Assembly: GCF_019753765.1 (NCBI RefSeq)
Contig: NZ_JAIJZW010000012.1
Coordinates: 29,913-93,912, forward strand
DNA: 64,000 bases
Direction: 5' to 3'
From: Microbacterium marinilacus
GTDB taxonomy: Bacteria > Actinomycetota > Actinomycetes > Actinomycetales > Microbacteriaceae
Shown: positions 29,121 through 37,140 of the stretch, in pieces
How the letters are laid out: each line of letters starts with the position of its first letter
Position numbering within the stretch: position 1 is the stretch's first letter
Notes under the pieces: generated by a model
Databases searched by the model: none
Told to the model about the DNA's origin: nothing
Seen by the model: only the letters and a program-made list of their open reading frames with translations
Made by a program: the position numbers and the translations under genes

Positions 29121-30110
29121 TCAGACGGTCGCGCGGATGCGGCCGACCTCGCGGCCGCCGCCCTGCACCGAGAACAGCGCGTGCGACGCGGCGTCCGCGA
29201 CATCGCTCTCCACCAGCGCCCCGGCGCGCGCGAGCAGGGTCAGGGCGACCAGGGGTGCCGCGCGCAGCGAGCCGTCGAGCGTCTTCAGTGCGACCGTGGT
29301 GCCGTCCGGCGCCACCATCACCTGCACGCCCTCGGCGCCGAGCTTCGAGAACACGCCGAACCGCTCGATCGCGAACGTGTCGGAGCGGCCCGGCCCGTCG
29401 ATCACCCACGGGTTCTCGCGCACCGTGCGAACCAGCGCGCCCGCCACGCGATGCAGGGCGAACGGCGAACGCTCCGACGAGGTGCCGACCCGGTGCACGC
29501 CCCGCGCGAGCCCGGCGAGCGTGAGGGCATGGACGGGCGCTCCGCAGCCGTCGACGACCGTCGCCGCGATCTTCTCGCCCGTCAGCCGCTCCACGACCTC
29601 CCGGATGTGCTGCTGCAGCGGGTGCGACGGGTCCAGATAGCCGTGCACGTCCCAGCCCGTCGCCACGCAGGCGGCCAGCATCGAGGCGTGCTTGCCCGAG
29701 CAGTTGTGCCGGACGGGGGACGGCCCCAGGTGATCGCTCACCATGGCGTCGCGCGTCGCCGCGTCGGACGGCCACGCGGCGGGGCACGCCAGCGCGTCGT
29801 CGGTCAGCCCGGCGGCCGACAGGATGTCGCGCACCACGCCGACGTGACGGTCGGTGCCCGCGTGGCTCGCGGTCGCCATCGCGAGGCGCTCGCCCTCGAG
29901 CGGCGCGCCGGCGGTGACCACCGCGACGGCCTGCAGCGGCTTCAGAGAGGAACGCGGCAGGACGAGCGCCTCCGGGTCGCCCAGGGCGCTGACGACCTCG
30001 CCGGCGGGGGAGAGGACGACCGCGGAGCCCGCATGGCGCGACTCCACGAATCCGCCGCGCTCGACGACCGCCAGCTCCACCGCGTCCTGCACGCCGAATG
30101 TCTCGCTCAC
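29121..30110 (-). CDS. Asparaginase (type II-like, Rhizobium etli AnsA family)
   Basis: 329 residues. The family motifs LPRSSLKPLQAV, ASHAGTDRHV, HNCSGKHASMLA and VDGCGAPVHALTL identify the R. etli type of L-asparaginase, which is unrelated to the E. coli enzymes. It hydrolyses asparagine to aspartate and ammonia. The GTG start at 30110 is preceded by TAGGCT with a six-base gap, so it is probably leaderless. The 175-bp gap to the convergent ATPase gene holds no recognisable feature. Confidence 0.88.
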   Translation of the reverse strand: MSETFGVQDAVELAVVERGGFVESRHAGSAVVLSPAGEVVSALGDPEALVLPRSSLKPLQAVAVVTAGAPLEGERLAMATASHAGTDRHVGVVRDILSAAGLTDDALACPAAWPSDAATRDAMVSDHLGPSPVRHNCSGKHASMLAACVATGWDVHGYLDPSHPLQQHIREVVERLTGEKIAATVVDGCGAPVHALTLAGLARGVHRVGTSSERSPFALHRVAGALVRTVRENPWVIDGPGRSDTFAIERFGVFSKLGAEGVQVMVAPDGTTVALKTLDGSLRAAPLVALTLLARAGALVESDVADAASHALFSVQGGGREVGRIRATV

Positions 30111-30116
30111 CCGCCC

Positions 30117-30122
30117 AGCCTA
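30117..30122 (-). promoter_or_regulatory. -10 box of the asparaginase gene
   Basis: TAGGCT on the minus strand, six bases before the GTG at 30110. Confidence 0.55.
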
Positions 30123-30201
30123 CCCAGCGCGCGAGGCCCCGCCCGGGCGTGCCGCCGCCCGCCCCGGCGCCCGCGTCCGAGGCGGATGCCAGACTGGGGC
30201 C

Positions 30202-30672
30202 ATGCCCGGCGAACACCACTACGCGCTCACCGCCACCTGGACCGGAAACCTCGGCAGCGGCACCTCCGGATATCGCGACTACACGCGCGACGTCACGCTC
30301 GAGGTCGACGGCAAGCCCGCGCTGCTCGCGTCGTCCGACAAGCCGTTCCGCGGCGACCCCGAGCGGTGGAACCCCGAGGACCTGCTCGTCGCCGCGCTCT
30401 CCGAGTGCCATCTGCTCTCGTACCTGCACGCGTGCGTGCAGGCGGGCGTCGTGGTCACGTCCTACGTCGACGAGGCCACGGGCCTGCTGCGAGAGGACGG
30501 CAAGGGCAGCGCCCAGTTCGAGGAGGTCGTTCTCCACCCGCGCGTGACGGTCGCGGACGCGTCCATGGCCGAGGCGGCGCGGGCCGCGCACGCCACGGCA
30601 CACGACTGGTGCTTCATCGCGAGGTCGGTGAACTTCCCCGTCCGCCACGAGGCGACGGTCGCCGTCGGCTGA
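30202..30672 (+). CDS. OsmC/Ohr-family peroxiredoxin-like protein
   Basis: 156 residues. It starts with GEHHYALTATWTGN and has the two redox cysteines of the family, one in ALSECHLLSYLHACVQAG and one in HDWCFIARSVNFPV. These proteins reduce organic hydroperoxides. CAGACT six bases before the ATG suggests a leaderless mRNA, divergent from the asparaginase gene. No OhrR regulator is adjacent. Confidence 0.9.
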   Translation: MPGEHHYALTATWTGNLGSGTSGYRDYTRDVTLEVDGKPALLASSDKPFRGDPERWNPEDLLVAALSECHLLSYLHACVQAGVVVTSYVDEATGLLREDGKGSAQFEEVVLHPRVTVADASMAEAARAAHATAHDWCFIARSVNFPVRHEATVAVG

Positions 30673-30686
30673 GGAGCAGCCGACGG
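30662..30686. terminator. Hairpin between convergent OsmC and acyltransferase genes
   Basis: A nine-bp perfect stem, CCGTCGGCT (30662-30670) with AGCCGACGG (30678-30686). It overlaps the OsmC stop codon and ends seven bases before the acyltransferase stop. It could end transcription from both sides. Confidence 0.55.
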
Positions 30687-30692
30687 GCCGGC

Positions 30693-31454
30693 TCAGCGGC
30701 GCTCGTACGGCAGCGCCCGCTTGATCTTCTCGATCGGCGACTGCGCGGGGGCCTCGTTGTAGATGCCGGCGAGCTCCTGGCCGGACAGGGCATGGATCGC
30801 GGCCATGATCTCGTCGGTCGCCGTACGGCGCGCCTTGCCCGAGCTCGCGGGACCATGCTGGGAGAGGTCGAGCGGTTCGCCGAAGCGGATCGTCACGCGC
30901 TCGCGCAGCGACGGGAAGCGCGCGCCGACGGGCATGACCTTGTCGGTGCCGATGAGCCCCACCGGCACCACCGGCGCTCCGGACTGCAGCGCCAGGAACG
31001 CGACGCCCGTGCGCCCCTTGTAGAGACGGCCGTCGAGCGAGCGGGTGCCCTCCGGGTACAGCGCGACCGCCGCGCCGGTCTCGAGGATCTGGCGCTGCTG
31101 GTCGAGCGCGTCGAGCGCCGCCTGACCGGCTCCGCGGCGCACGGGGATCGCGCCGACGGCGCTGAACAGCGCGCGCGAGACGGGCTTCTCGAAGTAGCTC
31201 GACTTCGCCAGGAAGTGCACGGGACGCGGCGCGACGGCGACGGGGATGGCGATCGAGTCGATGAACGACAGGTGGTTGCTGGCGAAGATGACGCCTCCGG
31301 TCTCGGGGACGTTCTCGCGACCCTCGACGCGGGGGCGGTAGATCGACCGGGCGAGAGGGGCGAGGGCGCGGCGCCCGAGCGTGTAGAACCAGCTGGGCGT
31401 GTGCGGCACCTCGATCTCGTCGGGTTCCGTCTCCTCGGATTCCGCAGAGCTCAT
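30693..31454 (-). CDS. 1-acyl-sn-glycerol-3-phosphate acyltransferase (PlsC family)
   Basis: 253 residues. The acyltransferase blocks are NHLSFIDS (HX4D), the block with GAIPVRRG, YPEGTRS, and VPVGLIGTDKVMPVG. It acylates lysophosphatidate or a related lipid at the inner membrane face in phospholipid synthesis. The start at 31454 is set by a -10 box six bases away (TACGCT); the reading frame is open further upstream but would run into the divergent promoter region. Confidence 0.9.
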   Translation of the reverse strand: MSSAESEETEPDEIEVPHTPSWFYTLGRRALAPLARSIYRPRVEGRENVPETGGVIFASNHLSFIDSIAIPVAVAPRPVHFLAKSSYFEKPVSRALFSAVGAIPVRRGAGQAALDALDQQRQILETGAAVALYPEGTRSLDGRLYKGRTGVAFLALQSGAPVVPVGLIGTDKVMPVGARFPSLRERVTIRFGEPLDLSQHGPASSGKARRTATDEIMAAIHALSGQELAGIYNEAPAQSPIEKIKRALPYERR

Positions 31455-31460
31455 CCGACG

Positions 31461-31466
31461 AGCGTA
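31461..31466 (-). promoter_or_regulatory. -10 box of the acyltransferase gene
   Basis: TACGCT on the minus strand, exactly six bases before the ATG at 31454. Confidence 0.55.
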
Positions 31467-31605
31467 ACGCGCGATCCATGCCCGGCCCGGCATGGCGCAC
31501 GCGCGCGATCCGACGAGTCGGCGGCGGCGGATCCTGCCGGCGCTCAGCGCGTTCGTAACCGCATGGGGGATGATGGGACGGTTCCCGACCGATCGAGGTA
31601 TCTTC

Positions 31606-32559
31606 GTGCGTCTTCGCCCCGCTGTCGTTCTGTCCGCTCTCGCCGTCACGGCGCTCGCCCTCGCCGGATGCTCCGGCGACGAGACGCCGGAGTCGACCCC
31701 CAGCGCATCGGGGGAGGCGACCGACCTCTGCAGCCTGGCGCTGCCCTCCGGCGCGGCGGCCGAGGCCGTGACCGTCGAGGGGGAGGCGGGCGAGACGCCG
31801 ACCATCGCCCTGGACGGCGAGCTCGACATCACGACCCCGGAGCGCGTCGTCGTGTCCGAGGGTGACGGTGAGCAGCTCGAGCTCGGACAGAACGTGGACT
31901 ACGCGCTGACCGTGTTCGACGCCACCACGGGCGAGCAGCTGGAGAGCGTCGGCTACGACGACCCGATCCTCCCCGAGCCGCTGTCGACGGACAGCGGTGC
32001 CGGCCAGCTGTTCGGCTGCGCGACCGTCGGGTCCCGCATCGTCGCGACCGTGCCCGGCTCGGACTCCGCGGCCGCCACGGTCTACGTGATCGACCTGCTC
32101 GGCAACGACACCCCGACCGCCGCCCGGGGCGACGCCGAGGAGCCCGTCGACGGCCAGCCGACGGTGGAGCTCGCCGAGAGCGGCGAGCCGACCATCACGC
32201 TGCCCGACGCCGACGCGCCCACCGAGACCGAGGTCACGACGCTCAAGACGGGCGACGGCGACGTCGTCGAGTCGGGCGACTTCGTCCTCGTGCAGTACGC
32301 GGGCGTGAAGTGGTCCGACGGCAGCGTGTTCGACTCCAGCTGGGCGGCCGGCGCGGCCGCGCCGATGAGCACGACGGGCGTCGTCGCGGGCTTCCAGAAG
32401 GCCCTCGAGGGGCAGACGGTCGGATCGCAGGTGCTGGTCACCATGCCGCCGGCCGACGGATACGGCGAGGGCGAGATCAACGATCAGGACCTCACCGGCG
32501 AGACGCTGACGTTCGTCGTCGACATCCTCGCGGTGCAGCACGTCGAGGCGACCGAGTAG
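31606..32559 (+). CDS. FKBP-type peptidyl-prolyl isomerase lipoprotein
   Basis: 317 residues. A lipoprotein signal peptide ([22 protein letters not shown]) places it outside the membrane. The C-terminal FKBP domain (about 215-315) is intact: [40 protein letters not shown] and [10 protein letters not shown]. Residues about 70-190 look like a degenerate copy, with [20 protein letters not shown] and [14 protein letters not shown]. It presumably helps fold secreted proteins. The GTG at 31606 has GAGG seven bases ahead and puts the signal peptide at the very N-terminus. It is seven bases before dxr and may be cotranscribed. Confidence 0.9.
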   Translation: MRLRPAVVLSALAVTALALAGCSGDETPESTPSASGEATDLCSLALPSGAAAEAVTVEGEAGETPTIALDGELDITTPERVVVSEGDGEQLELGQNVDYALTVFDATTGEQLESVGYDDPILPEPLSTDSGAGQLFGCATVGSRIVATVPGSDSAAATVYVIDLLGNDTPTAARGDAEEPVDGQPTVELAESGEPTITLPDADAPTETEVTTLKTGDGDVVESGDFVLVQYAGVKWSDGSVFDSSWAAGAAAPMSTTGVVAGFQKALEGQTVGSQVLVTMPPADGYGEGEINDQDLTGETLTFVVDILAVQHVEATE

Positions 32560-32566
32560 ACCGCGC

Positions 32567-33655
32567 ATGCGTCGCGTCGTACTCCTGGGGTCCACCGGCT
32601 CGATCGGGACGCAGGCGCTGGACGTCATCCGCGCCAGCGCCGAGCGCTTCACGGTCGTCGGGCTGTCGGCCGGCTCGAACGCCGACGCCCTCGCCGCGCA
32701 GGCGCGCGAGTTCGGAGTCGAGCACACGGCCCTCGGCGCCGATGAGGCGGAGCAGCTGGTGCGCGACGTCGACGCCGACGTCGTGGTCAACGGCATCACC
32801 GGCTCCGTCGGGCTCGGCCCGACGCTCGCGGCGCTCGAGACCGGTCGGACGCTCGCCCTGGCGAACAAGGAGTCGCTCATCGTGGGCGGGGAGCTCGTCA
32901 GGCGTCTCGCCGCGCCCGGGCAGATCGTTCCCGTCGACTCCGAGCATTCGGCGATCGCGCAGGCGCTGCGCTCGGGCGACGCGTCCGAGGTGCGGCGCCT
33001 GGTGCTCACGGCGTCCGGCGGCCCGTTCCGTGGCCGCGACCGCGCGTCGCTCGCCGAGGTGACCCCCGCCGAGGCTCTGGCGCATCCGACGTGGGACATG
33101 GGACGAATGGTCACGACGAACTCGGCGACCCTGGTCAACAAGGGGCTCGAGGTGATCGAGGCGCACCTGCTGTTCGACGTGCCGTACGACCGGATCGACG
33201 TGGTCGTCCATCCCCAGTCGATCGTGCACTCGATGGTCGAGTACGTGGACGGCTCCACGATCGCGCAGGCGTCGCCGCCGGACATGAGGCTGCCGATCTC
33301 GCTCGGCCTCGACTGGCCGCACCGCGTCGCCGGGGTGGGCGCCCCGCTCGACTGGACGCGCGCCTCCGCCTGGACGTTCGAGCCCCTCGACGAGGACGCG
33401 TTCCCCGCCGTCGCGCTCGCGAAGCACGTCGGCGCGGCCGGGCGCACCTACCCGGGGGTGTACAACGCCGCCAACGAGCAGGCGGTCGACGCGTTCCACG
33501 AGGGGCGTCTGTCCTTCACCGGCATCGTCGACACCGTCCGCCGGGTCGTCGACGCGCACGACGCCCCGCGCGAGCTAGCCCGCGAGTCGCTCGCCGAGGC
33601 CGAGGCCTGGGCTCGCGCGGAGGCCGATCGGATGATCTCCGCCGCGACGGCCTGA
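32567..33655 (+). CDS. dxr: 1-deoxy-D-xylulose 5-phosphate reductoisomerase
   Basis: 362 residues. Second step of the MEP isoprenoid pathway: DXP to MEP with NADPH. The NADPH motif [16 protein letters not shown] is at the N-terminus; [28 protein letters not shown] and [15 protein letters not shown] follow. The same pathway is represented by ispG at 41603. In many actinobacteria dxr is directly followed by the site-2 protease gene; here 3.5 kb of minus-strand genes separate them. Confidence 0.96.
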   Translation: MRRVVLLGSTGSIGTQALDVIRASAERFTVVGLSAGSNADALAAQAREFGVEHTALGADEAEQLVRDVDADVVVNGITGSVGLGPTLAALETGRTLALANKESLIVGGELVRRLAAPGQIVPVDSEHSAIAQALRSGDASEVRRLVLTASGGPFRGRDRASLAEVTPAEALAHPTWDMGRMVTTNSATLVNKGLEVIEAHLLFDVPYDRIDVVVHPQSIVHSMVEYVDGSTIAQASPPDMRLPISLGLDWPHRVAGVGAPLDWTRASAWTFEPLDEDAFPAVALAKHVGAAGRTYPGVYNAANEQAVDAFHEGRLSFTGIVDTVRRVVDAHDAPRELARESLAEAEAWARAEADRMISAATA

Positions 33656-33813
33656 ACCACCCCGCGCCGCCGGACGGCTGTACCTCCCCGGCACAGGCAC
33701 ATCGGCCGCGGATGGTCGGCTCCCCGAGGAATCTTCCTGATCTCGACCGACTCTCCGGGTCTCGATCCGTGGCCCGGGCGGCCGGATCCAGCCCCTCGGG
33801 CGTCCTCGCGGCG

Positions 33814-35448
33814 TCAGGCGTCGTACGGCACCGGCCATGCCGGGTCGGGCACCGGCCAGCCGGCGTCGCGCAGCGCGCGCCGGGCGAGCTCGCGGGCCGA
33901 GTACGGCGTGCGCGCGCCGCGGATGTCGCGGTAGTCCTGGTGCCCCGGGCCCGCCCACAGGATGGCGTCGCCGGGGCCGACGAGCGACACCGCCTTCACG
34001 ATCGCCGCCTCCGGAGGCGACACCTCGTGGATCTCGTGCGCGGGGTCGGCGGATCGCGCGCCCTCGAGGAGCATCGCGCGGATCGCGTCCGGGTCCTCGA
34101 AACGGGGATGGTGGTCGGTCACGACCACGACGTCGCTGCCCTCGACGGCCGTGCGGCCCATGTCGTGGCGCTTGGTCTTGTCGCGGTCGCCGTCGGCGCC
34201 GAAGAGCATCAGCACCCTGCCCGGAGTGACGCGGCGCACTGCGGCGAGGGTCTTCTCGAACGCGTCGGGGGTGTGGCCGAAGTCGACGTAGACCGCCGGG
34301 CCCTCGTCGCCCGAGACGCGCTGGGTGCGCCCCGGAAGATAGGCGTGGATGGCGCCGTCGCGATCCAGCGTCGCCGCGATCCTGTCCCACGCGTAGCCCG
34401 CCTCGAGCAGCATCACGATCGCCAGCCCCGCGTTCGACGCCATGTGCGGCCCGATCACGGGCACCGTGCTGGTGAGCGTGCGCCCGTCGGCGCCGGTCAG
34501 GGTGAAGCGCGTGCCGGTCTGCGCCTCGTCGTCGATCGTGACGATCCAGTCGGCCCGCGACGCGGCGGCCGGATCTGCCGCGATCGACGGCGTGGCGATG
34601 GTCACGACGGGGATCTCCGCCTTCGCGACGACGTCCGCGCCCGCCGCGGAGTCGAGGGAGATCACGCCACGGCGCGCGCGGTCCGGGCGGAAGAACTGCA
34701 GCTTCGCCTCGAAGTACTCGTCCATGTCGGCGTAGTCGTCGAGGTGGTCGTGAGTGAGGTTCGTGAACGAGGCGACGTCGAAGACGAGTCCGTCGACGCG
34801 ATGGCGGCTGAGGGCCTGGGCGCTCACCTCGACGGCGACGGCCTCCACTCGACGCTCGCGCATGAGCGCCAGCAGCGCGTGGAACTCGGACGCCTCGGGA
34901 GTCGTCAGCCGCGACACGATGACCTCGCCGGCGATGTGGCGCTCCGCGGTGGAGGACAGGCCCGACACGACGCCGAGCTGCGTCAGCAGGCCGTCCAGCA
35001 GGTGGGTGACGCTGGTCTTGCCGTTGGTGCCCGTGGTGCCGAGCAGCAGAGGGATGCCGGAGCCCGGGCCGGCGGCCTCGTCGACGACGTTGCCGTAGAC
35101 CCACGCCGACAGGTCGCCGAGGATGCCGCGCGGGCTGTCGACGATCACGATCGGCAGCCCCGTCGGCGCGGCGATCTCCGCGCCCTCGGCGTCCGTCACG
35201 ATCGCGGCGGCGCCCTTGTCTGCGGCAGCCTGCGCGAACTCCGCGCCGTGCCGGTTGACCCCGCGGATCGCGACGAACGCCTCGCCCGCGCGCAGATCGG
35301 CGGTGGCCAGCGTGACCCCGGTGATCTCGACCCCCTCGAGCGCGCCGTGGGAGGCGACCCCGAAACGGGCGGCGAGGTCGGCGAGCGCCCGTCGCGGCGG
35401 GTTCTCGGGGCGCAGGACCGGAGGCAGGTTCGAGGGAGGGTTCGTCAT
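33814..35448 (-). CDS. MurE-like UDP-MurNAc-peptide ligase with altered specificity motif
   Basis: 544 residues of the Mur ligase family, MurE branch. The N-terminal UDP-MurNAc domain (GVTLATADLRAGEAFVAIRG) is followed by the ATP loop GTTGTNGKTS (137-146), the carbamylated-lysine helix YFEAKLQFF, and LFGADGDRDKTKRHDMG. The amino-acid specificity motif, DNPR in meso-DAP-adding enzymes, reads HHPR here (about 444-447, in TDHHPRFEDP). It probably adds the third residue of the stem peptide, perhaps something other than meso-DAP. The start at 35448 (MTNPPSNLPP) has GAGGGAGGG ahead. No other dcw gene is near, so this may be a second copy. Confidence 0.85.
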   Translation of the reverse strand: MTNPPSNLPPVLRPENPPRRALADLAARFGVASHGALEGVEITGVTLATADLRAGEAFVAIRGVNRHGAEFAQAAADKGAAAIVTDAEGAEIAAPTGLPIVIVDSPRGILGDLSAWVYGNVVDEAAGPGSGIPLLLGTTGTNGKTSVTHLLDGLLTQLGVVSGLSSTAERHIAGEVIVSRLTTPEASEFHALLALMRERRVEAVAVEVSAQALSRHRVDGLVFDVASFTNLTHDHLDDYADMDEYFEAKLQFFRPDRARRGVISLDSAAGADVVAKAEIPVVTIATPSIAADPAAASRADWIVTIDDEAQTGTRFTLTGADGRTLTSTVPVIGPHMASNAGLAIVMLLEAGYAWDRIAATLDRDGAIHAYLPGRTQRVSGDEGPAVYVDFGHTPDAFEKTLAAVRRVTPGRVLMLFGADGDRDKTKRHDMGRTAVEGSDVVVVTDHHPRFEDPDAIRAMLLEGARSADPAHEIHEVSPPEAAIVKAVSLVGPGDAILWAGPGHQDYRDIRGARTPYSARELARRALRDAGWPVPDPAWPVPYDA

Positions 35449-35516
35449 GGCGTCATCAAGTGTCGCATGCGCGTGACCGCCGTCCCGGACGCCCCGCTCC
35501 AGCCCGTCGGCCATGG

Positions 35517-35563
35517 GTCGTCCCGCGTCCGAACCCGTCGCACGGGACCGGGCACGGGACGAC
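35517..35563 (-). terminator. Nested hairpin after the ycnI gene
   Basis: Outer arms GTCGTCCCG (35517-35525) and CGGGACGAC (35555-35563) enclose an inner hairpin CCCGT/ACGGG (35534-35546). It lies between the ycnI stop and the MurE-like start and probably separates the two transcripts. Confidence 0.5.
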
Positions 35564-35573
35564 CGTCATGCGG

Positions 35574-36278
35574 TCAGCGCCGGGCCGAGCGGCGCCACGC
35601 GACGAAGGACACGGCGAGCGCGGCGACGCCGGCCAGCAGGCCCCCCGCGCCGAGGGCGAGCGGCAGCGGATCCGCCTCCGCGGCCTCGGATGCCGGGGCC
35701 TGCGGCTCCGTCGTGTTCGCGGAGCCGTGGCCGTCCTGGCCGTCGTGGCCGTCGGAGGACGCGGCGGCCAGCGTGACGACCGGAGCCGGGTAGTCGAGGT
35801 CGTGCGGGTCCTGCCCCTCGGCGGCGATGTCGGTCCACGACGTCGCGCCGTCGGCGCAGATCTGCTCGACCGGGAAGGCGAGCGTCTCGGGGGCGTCCGC
35901 CGCGTACGCGACGCCGAGCTCGATCGTCGCTCGCAGGTCGTTCTCGACCGGCTCGTCGGCGGTGTACGTCACGCGCGAGACGAGGCCGTCCGTCTCGTTG
36001 CGCTCGACGTCGATCGCCCATCCCGCCTGCACCGTCGGCGAGACGGCGTCGAGGCCCTCGGGCACGTCGATCTGGAGGGCGGTGGTGGGCGATCCGTCGC
36101 AGCCGTGGCTGAAGGCGAAGGTCAGCACGTCGTAGCCTCCCGCGACGGGCGCGTCGGGCGTCACGGTGACGTGGGCGCTGGCGGCGAGGGGCGCCGCGAG
36201 CACCAGGCCGGCGGCGAGGACGGTGCCGGCCGCCGCGAGGGCGGCGGGACGACGGGTGCGGGTGCGGGTGGTGGACAT
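35574..36278 (-). CDS. YcnI-family (DUF1775) copper-binding membrane protein
   Basis: 234 residues. A signal peptide ends ...AAPLAASA, and the mature protein then starts HVTVTPD, the N-terminal His that binds Cu(II) with a Trp in characterised YcnI. The DUF1775 domain (about 37-165) follows, with a Trp in VQAGWAIDVERNE. A low-complexity linker with DGHDGQDGHG precedes a C-terminal membrane anchor and basic end (FVAWRRSARR). It is thought to act in extracytoplasmic copper handling. The ATG has AGGAGA ahead. It is downstream of the His-containing membrane protein gene on the same strand. Confidence 0.88.
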   Translation of the reverse strand: MSTTRTRTRRPAALAAAGTVLAAGLVLAAPLAASAHVTVTPDAPVAGGYDVLTFAFSHGCDGSPTTALQIDVPEGLDAVSPTVQAGWAIDVERNETDGLVSRVTYTADEPVENDLRATIELGVAYAADAPETLAFPVEQICADGATSWTDIAAEGQDPHDLDYPAPVVTLAAASSDGHDGQDGHGSANTTEPQAPASEAAEADPLPLALGAGGLLAGVAALAVSFVAWRRSARR

Positions 36279-36410
36279 GTCTCTCCTGAGGTCTCTGCGG
36301 AGCGCGCGCCGGAGGGTCCGGGGCGCGCGGCTGTGCGCGATGCCACGGACGGCGCGCGCGAGGGCGGCGTGCGCCGACCCGGCACGCGTCGCGTCGTGCG
36401 GGCGTGCCGG

Positions 36411-36995
36411 TCAGGCGCCGAGCGCCGCCGGCGGCCCGCGCCGTGAGACCGGGGAGAGGACGGCGCGCGCGATGCCGCGCCGGGTCGTGGGGCGGAGCGT
36501 CAGGACTGGTGGCCGGGTGACCGGCACGCGAGGGGTCTCGGCACGTCGCAGCACGGCCGCCGTCGCGCGCGCGATCGACCGCACGGCGTGTTCTCCGCGC
36601 CAGAGCAGGGCGACGGTCAGCAGCGCCGCCACCGCGTGCGCGGCGTACATGCCCGCTCCGGGCGGCGGGACGTCGGCGACCGTCAGCGTCAGCACGAGGG
36701 GATGGTGGGCGTGCGATGCCGATCCGGCCCCGGACACATCGATCGGCGAGCCGAGCAGCTGGAACACGGCGTGGAAGGCGACCTGGCTCACCGTCACCGT
36801 CGTCGCCAGGCGGCCGAGCCCGGGGCGGGGCCTCGCGAGCGCGCCGGCGACCGGCGTCAGCAGCACCGCCATCGCGGCGACCAGCAGGATCGCAGGCGCG
36901 TCCCCGCCCGCCAGCGTGTGGGAGGTCGCCGCGAGCAGTGTGGCCACGCCGGCCCAGATCGCGCCACGGAGAGCGCGCTGCTGCCGGGACCTCAT
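36411..36995 (-). CDS. Membrane protein of unknown function, next to ycnI
   Basis: 194 residues with about five hydrophobic segments (around 9-26, 31-53, 64-80, 92-110 and 112-130) and a basic C-terminal tail rich in Arg and Pro. It contains SASHAHHPLVLTLTV, a His cluster in an outside loop, which could bind a metal. I do not recognise the family. The position directly upstream of ycnI on the same strand (132 bp apart) suggests a shared copper-related role; that is inference. The ATG at 36995 is chosen because further upstream the frame runs into the divergent promoter. Confidence 0.6.
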   Translation of the reverse strand: MRSRQQRALRGAIWAGVATLLAATSHTLAGGDAPAILLVAAMAVLLTPVAGALARPRPGLGRLATTVTVSQVAFHAVFQLLGSPIDVSGAGSASHAHHPLVLTLTVADVPPPGAGMYAAHAVAALLTVALLWRGEHAVRSIARATAAVLRRAETPRVPVTRPPVLTLRPTTRRGIARAVLSPVSRRGPPAALGA

Positions 36996-37127
36996 GCGCT
37001 CGAATCTACTCCCGGTCGCTGTGCGCACCCTCGCCGGTGCGAGCACCCACGACGCCCCGACGTCTCCGGTCCTCCCGAGGACAGCGCACGCACAGCTGCC
37101 GTAGGCGGATTCCGAGGATGCGGGCAG

Positions 37128-37133
37128 TACCGT
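37128..37133 (+). promoter_or_regulatory. -10 box of the site-2 protease gene
   Basis: TACCGT ends seven bases before the GTG at 37141, with no ribosome binding site between. Confidence 0.45.
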
Positions 37134-37140
37134 TGAGCCC

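Noticed and set aside
28942..29640. Plus-strand open frame of 232 codons after the EccC-like gene
   Set aside because: It runs antisense through the well-supported asparaginase gene and its translation is low-complexity Arg/Ser/Ala.
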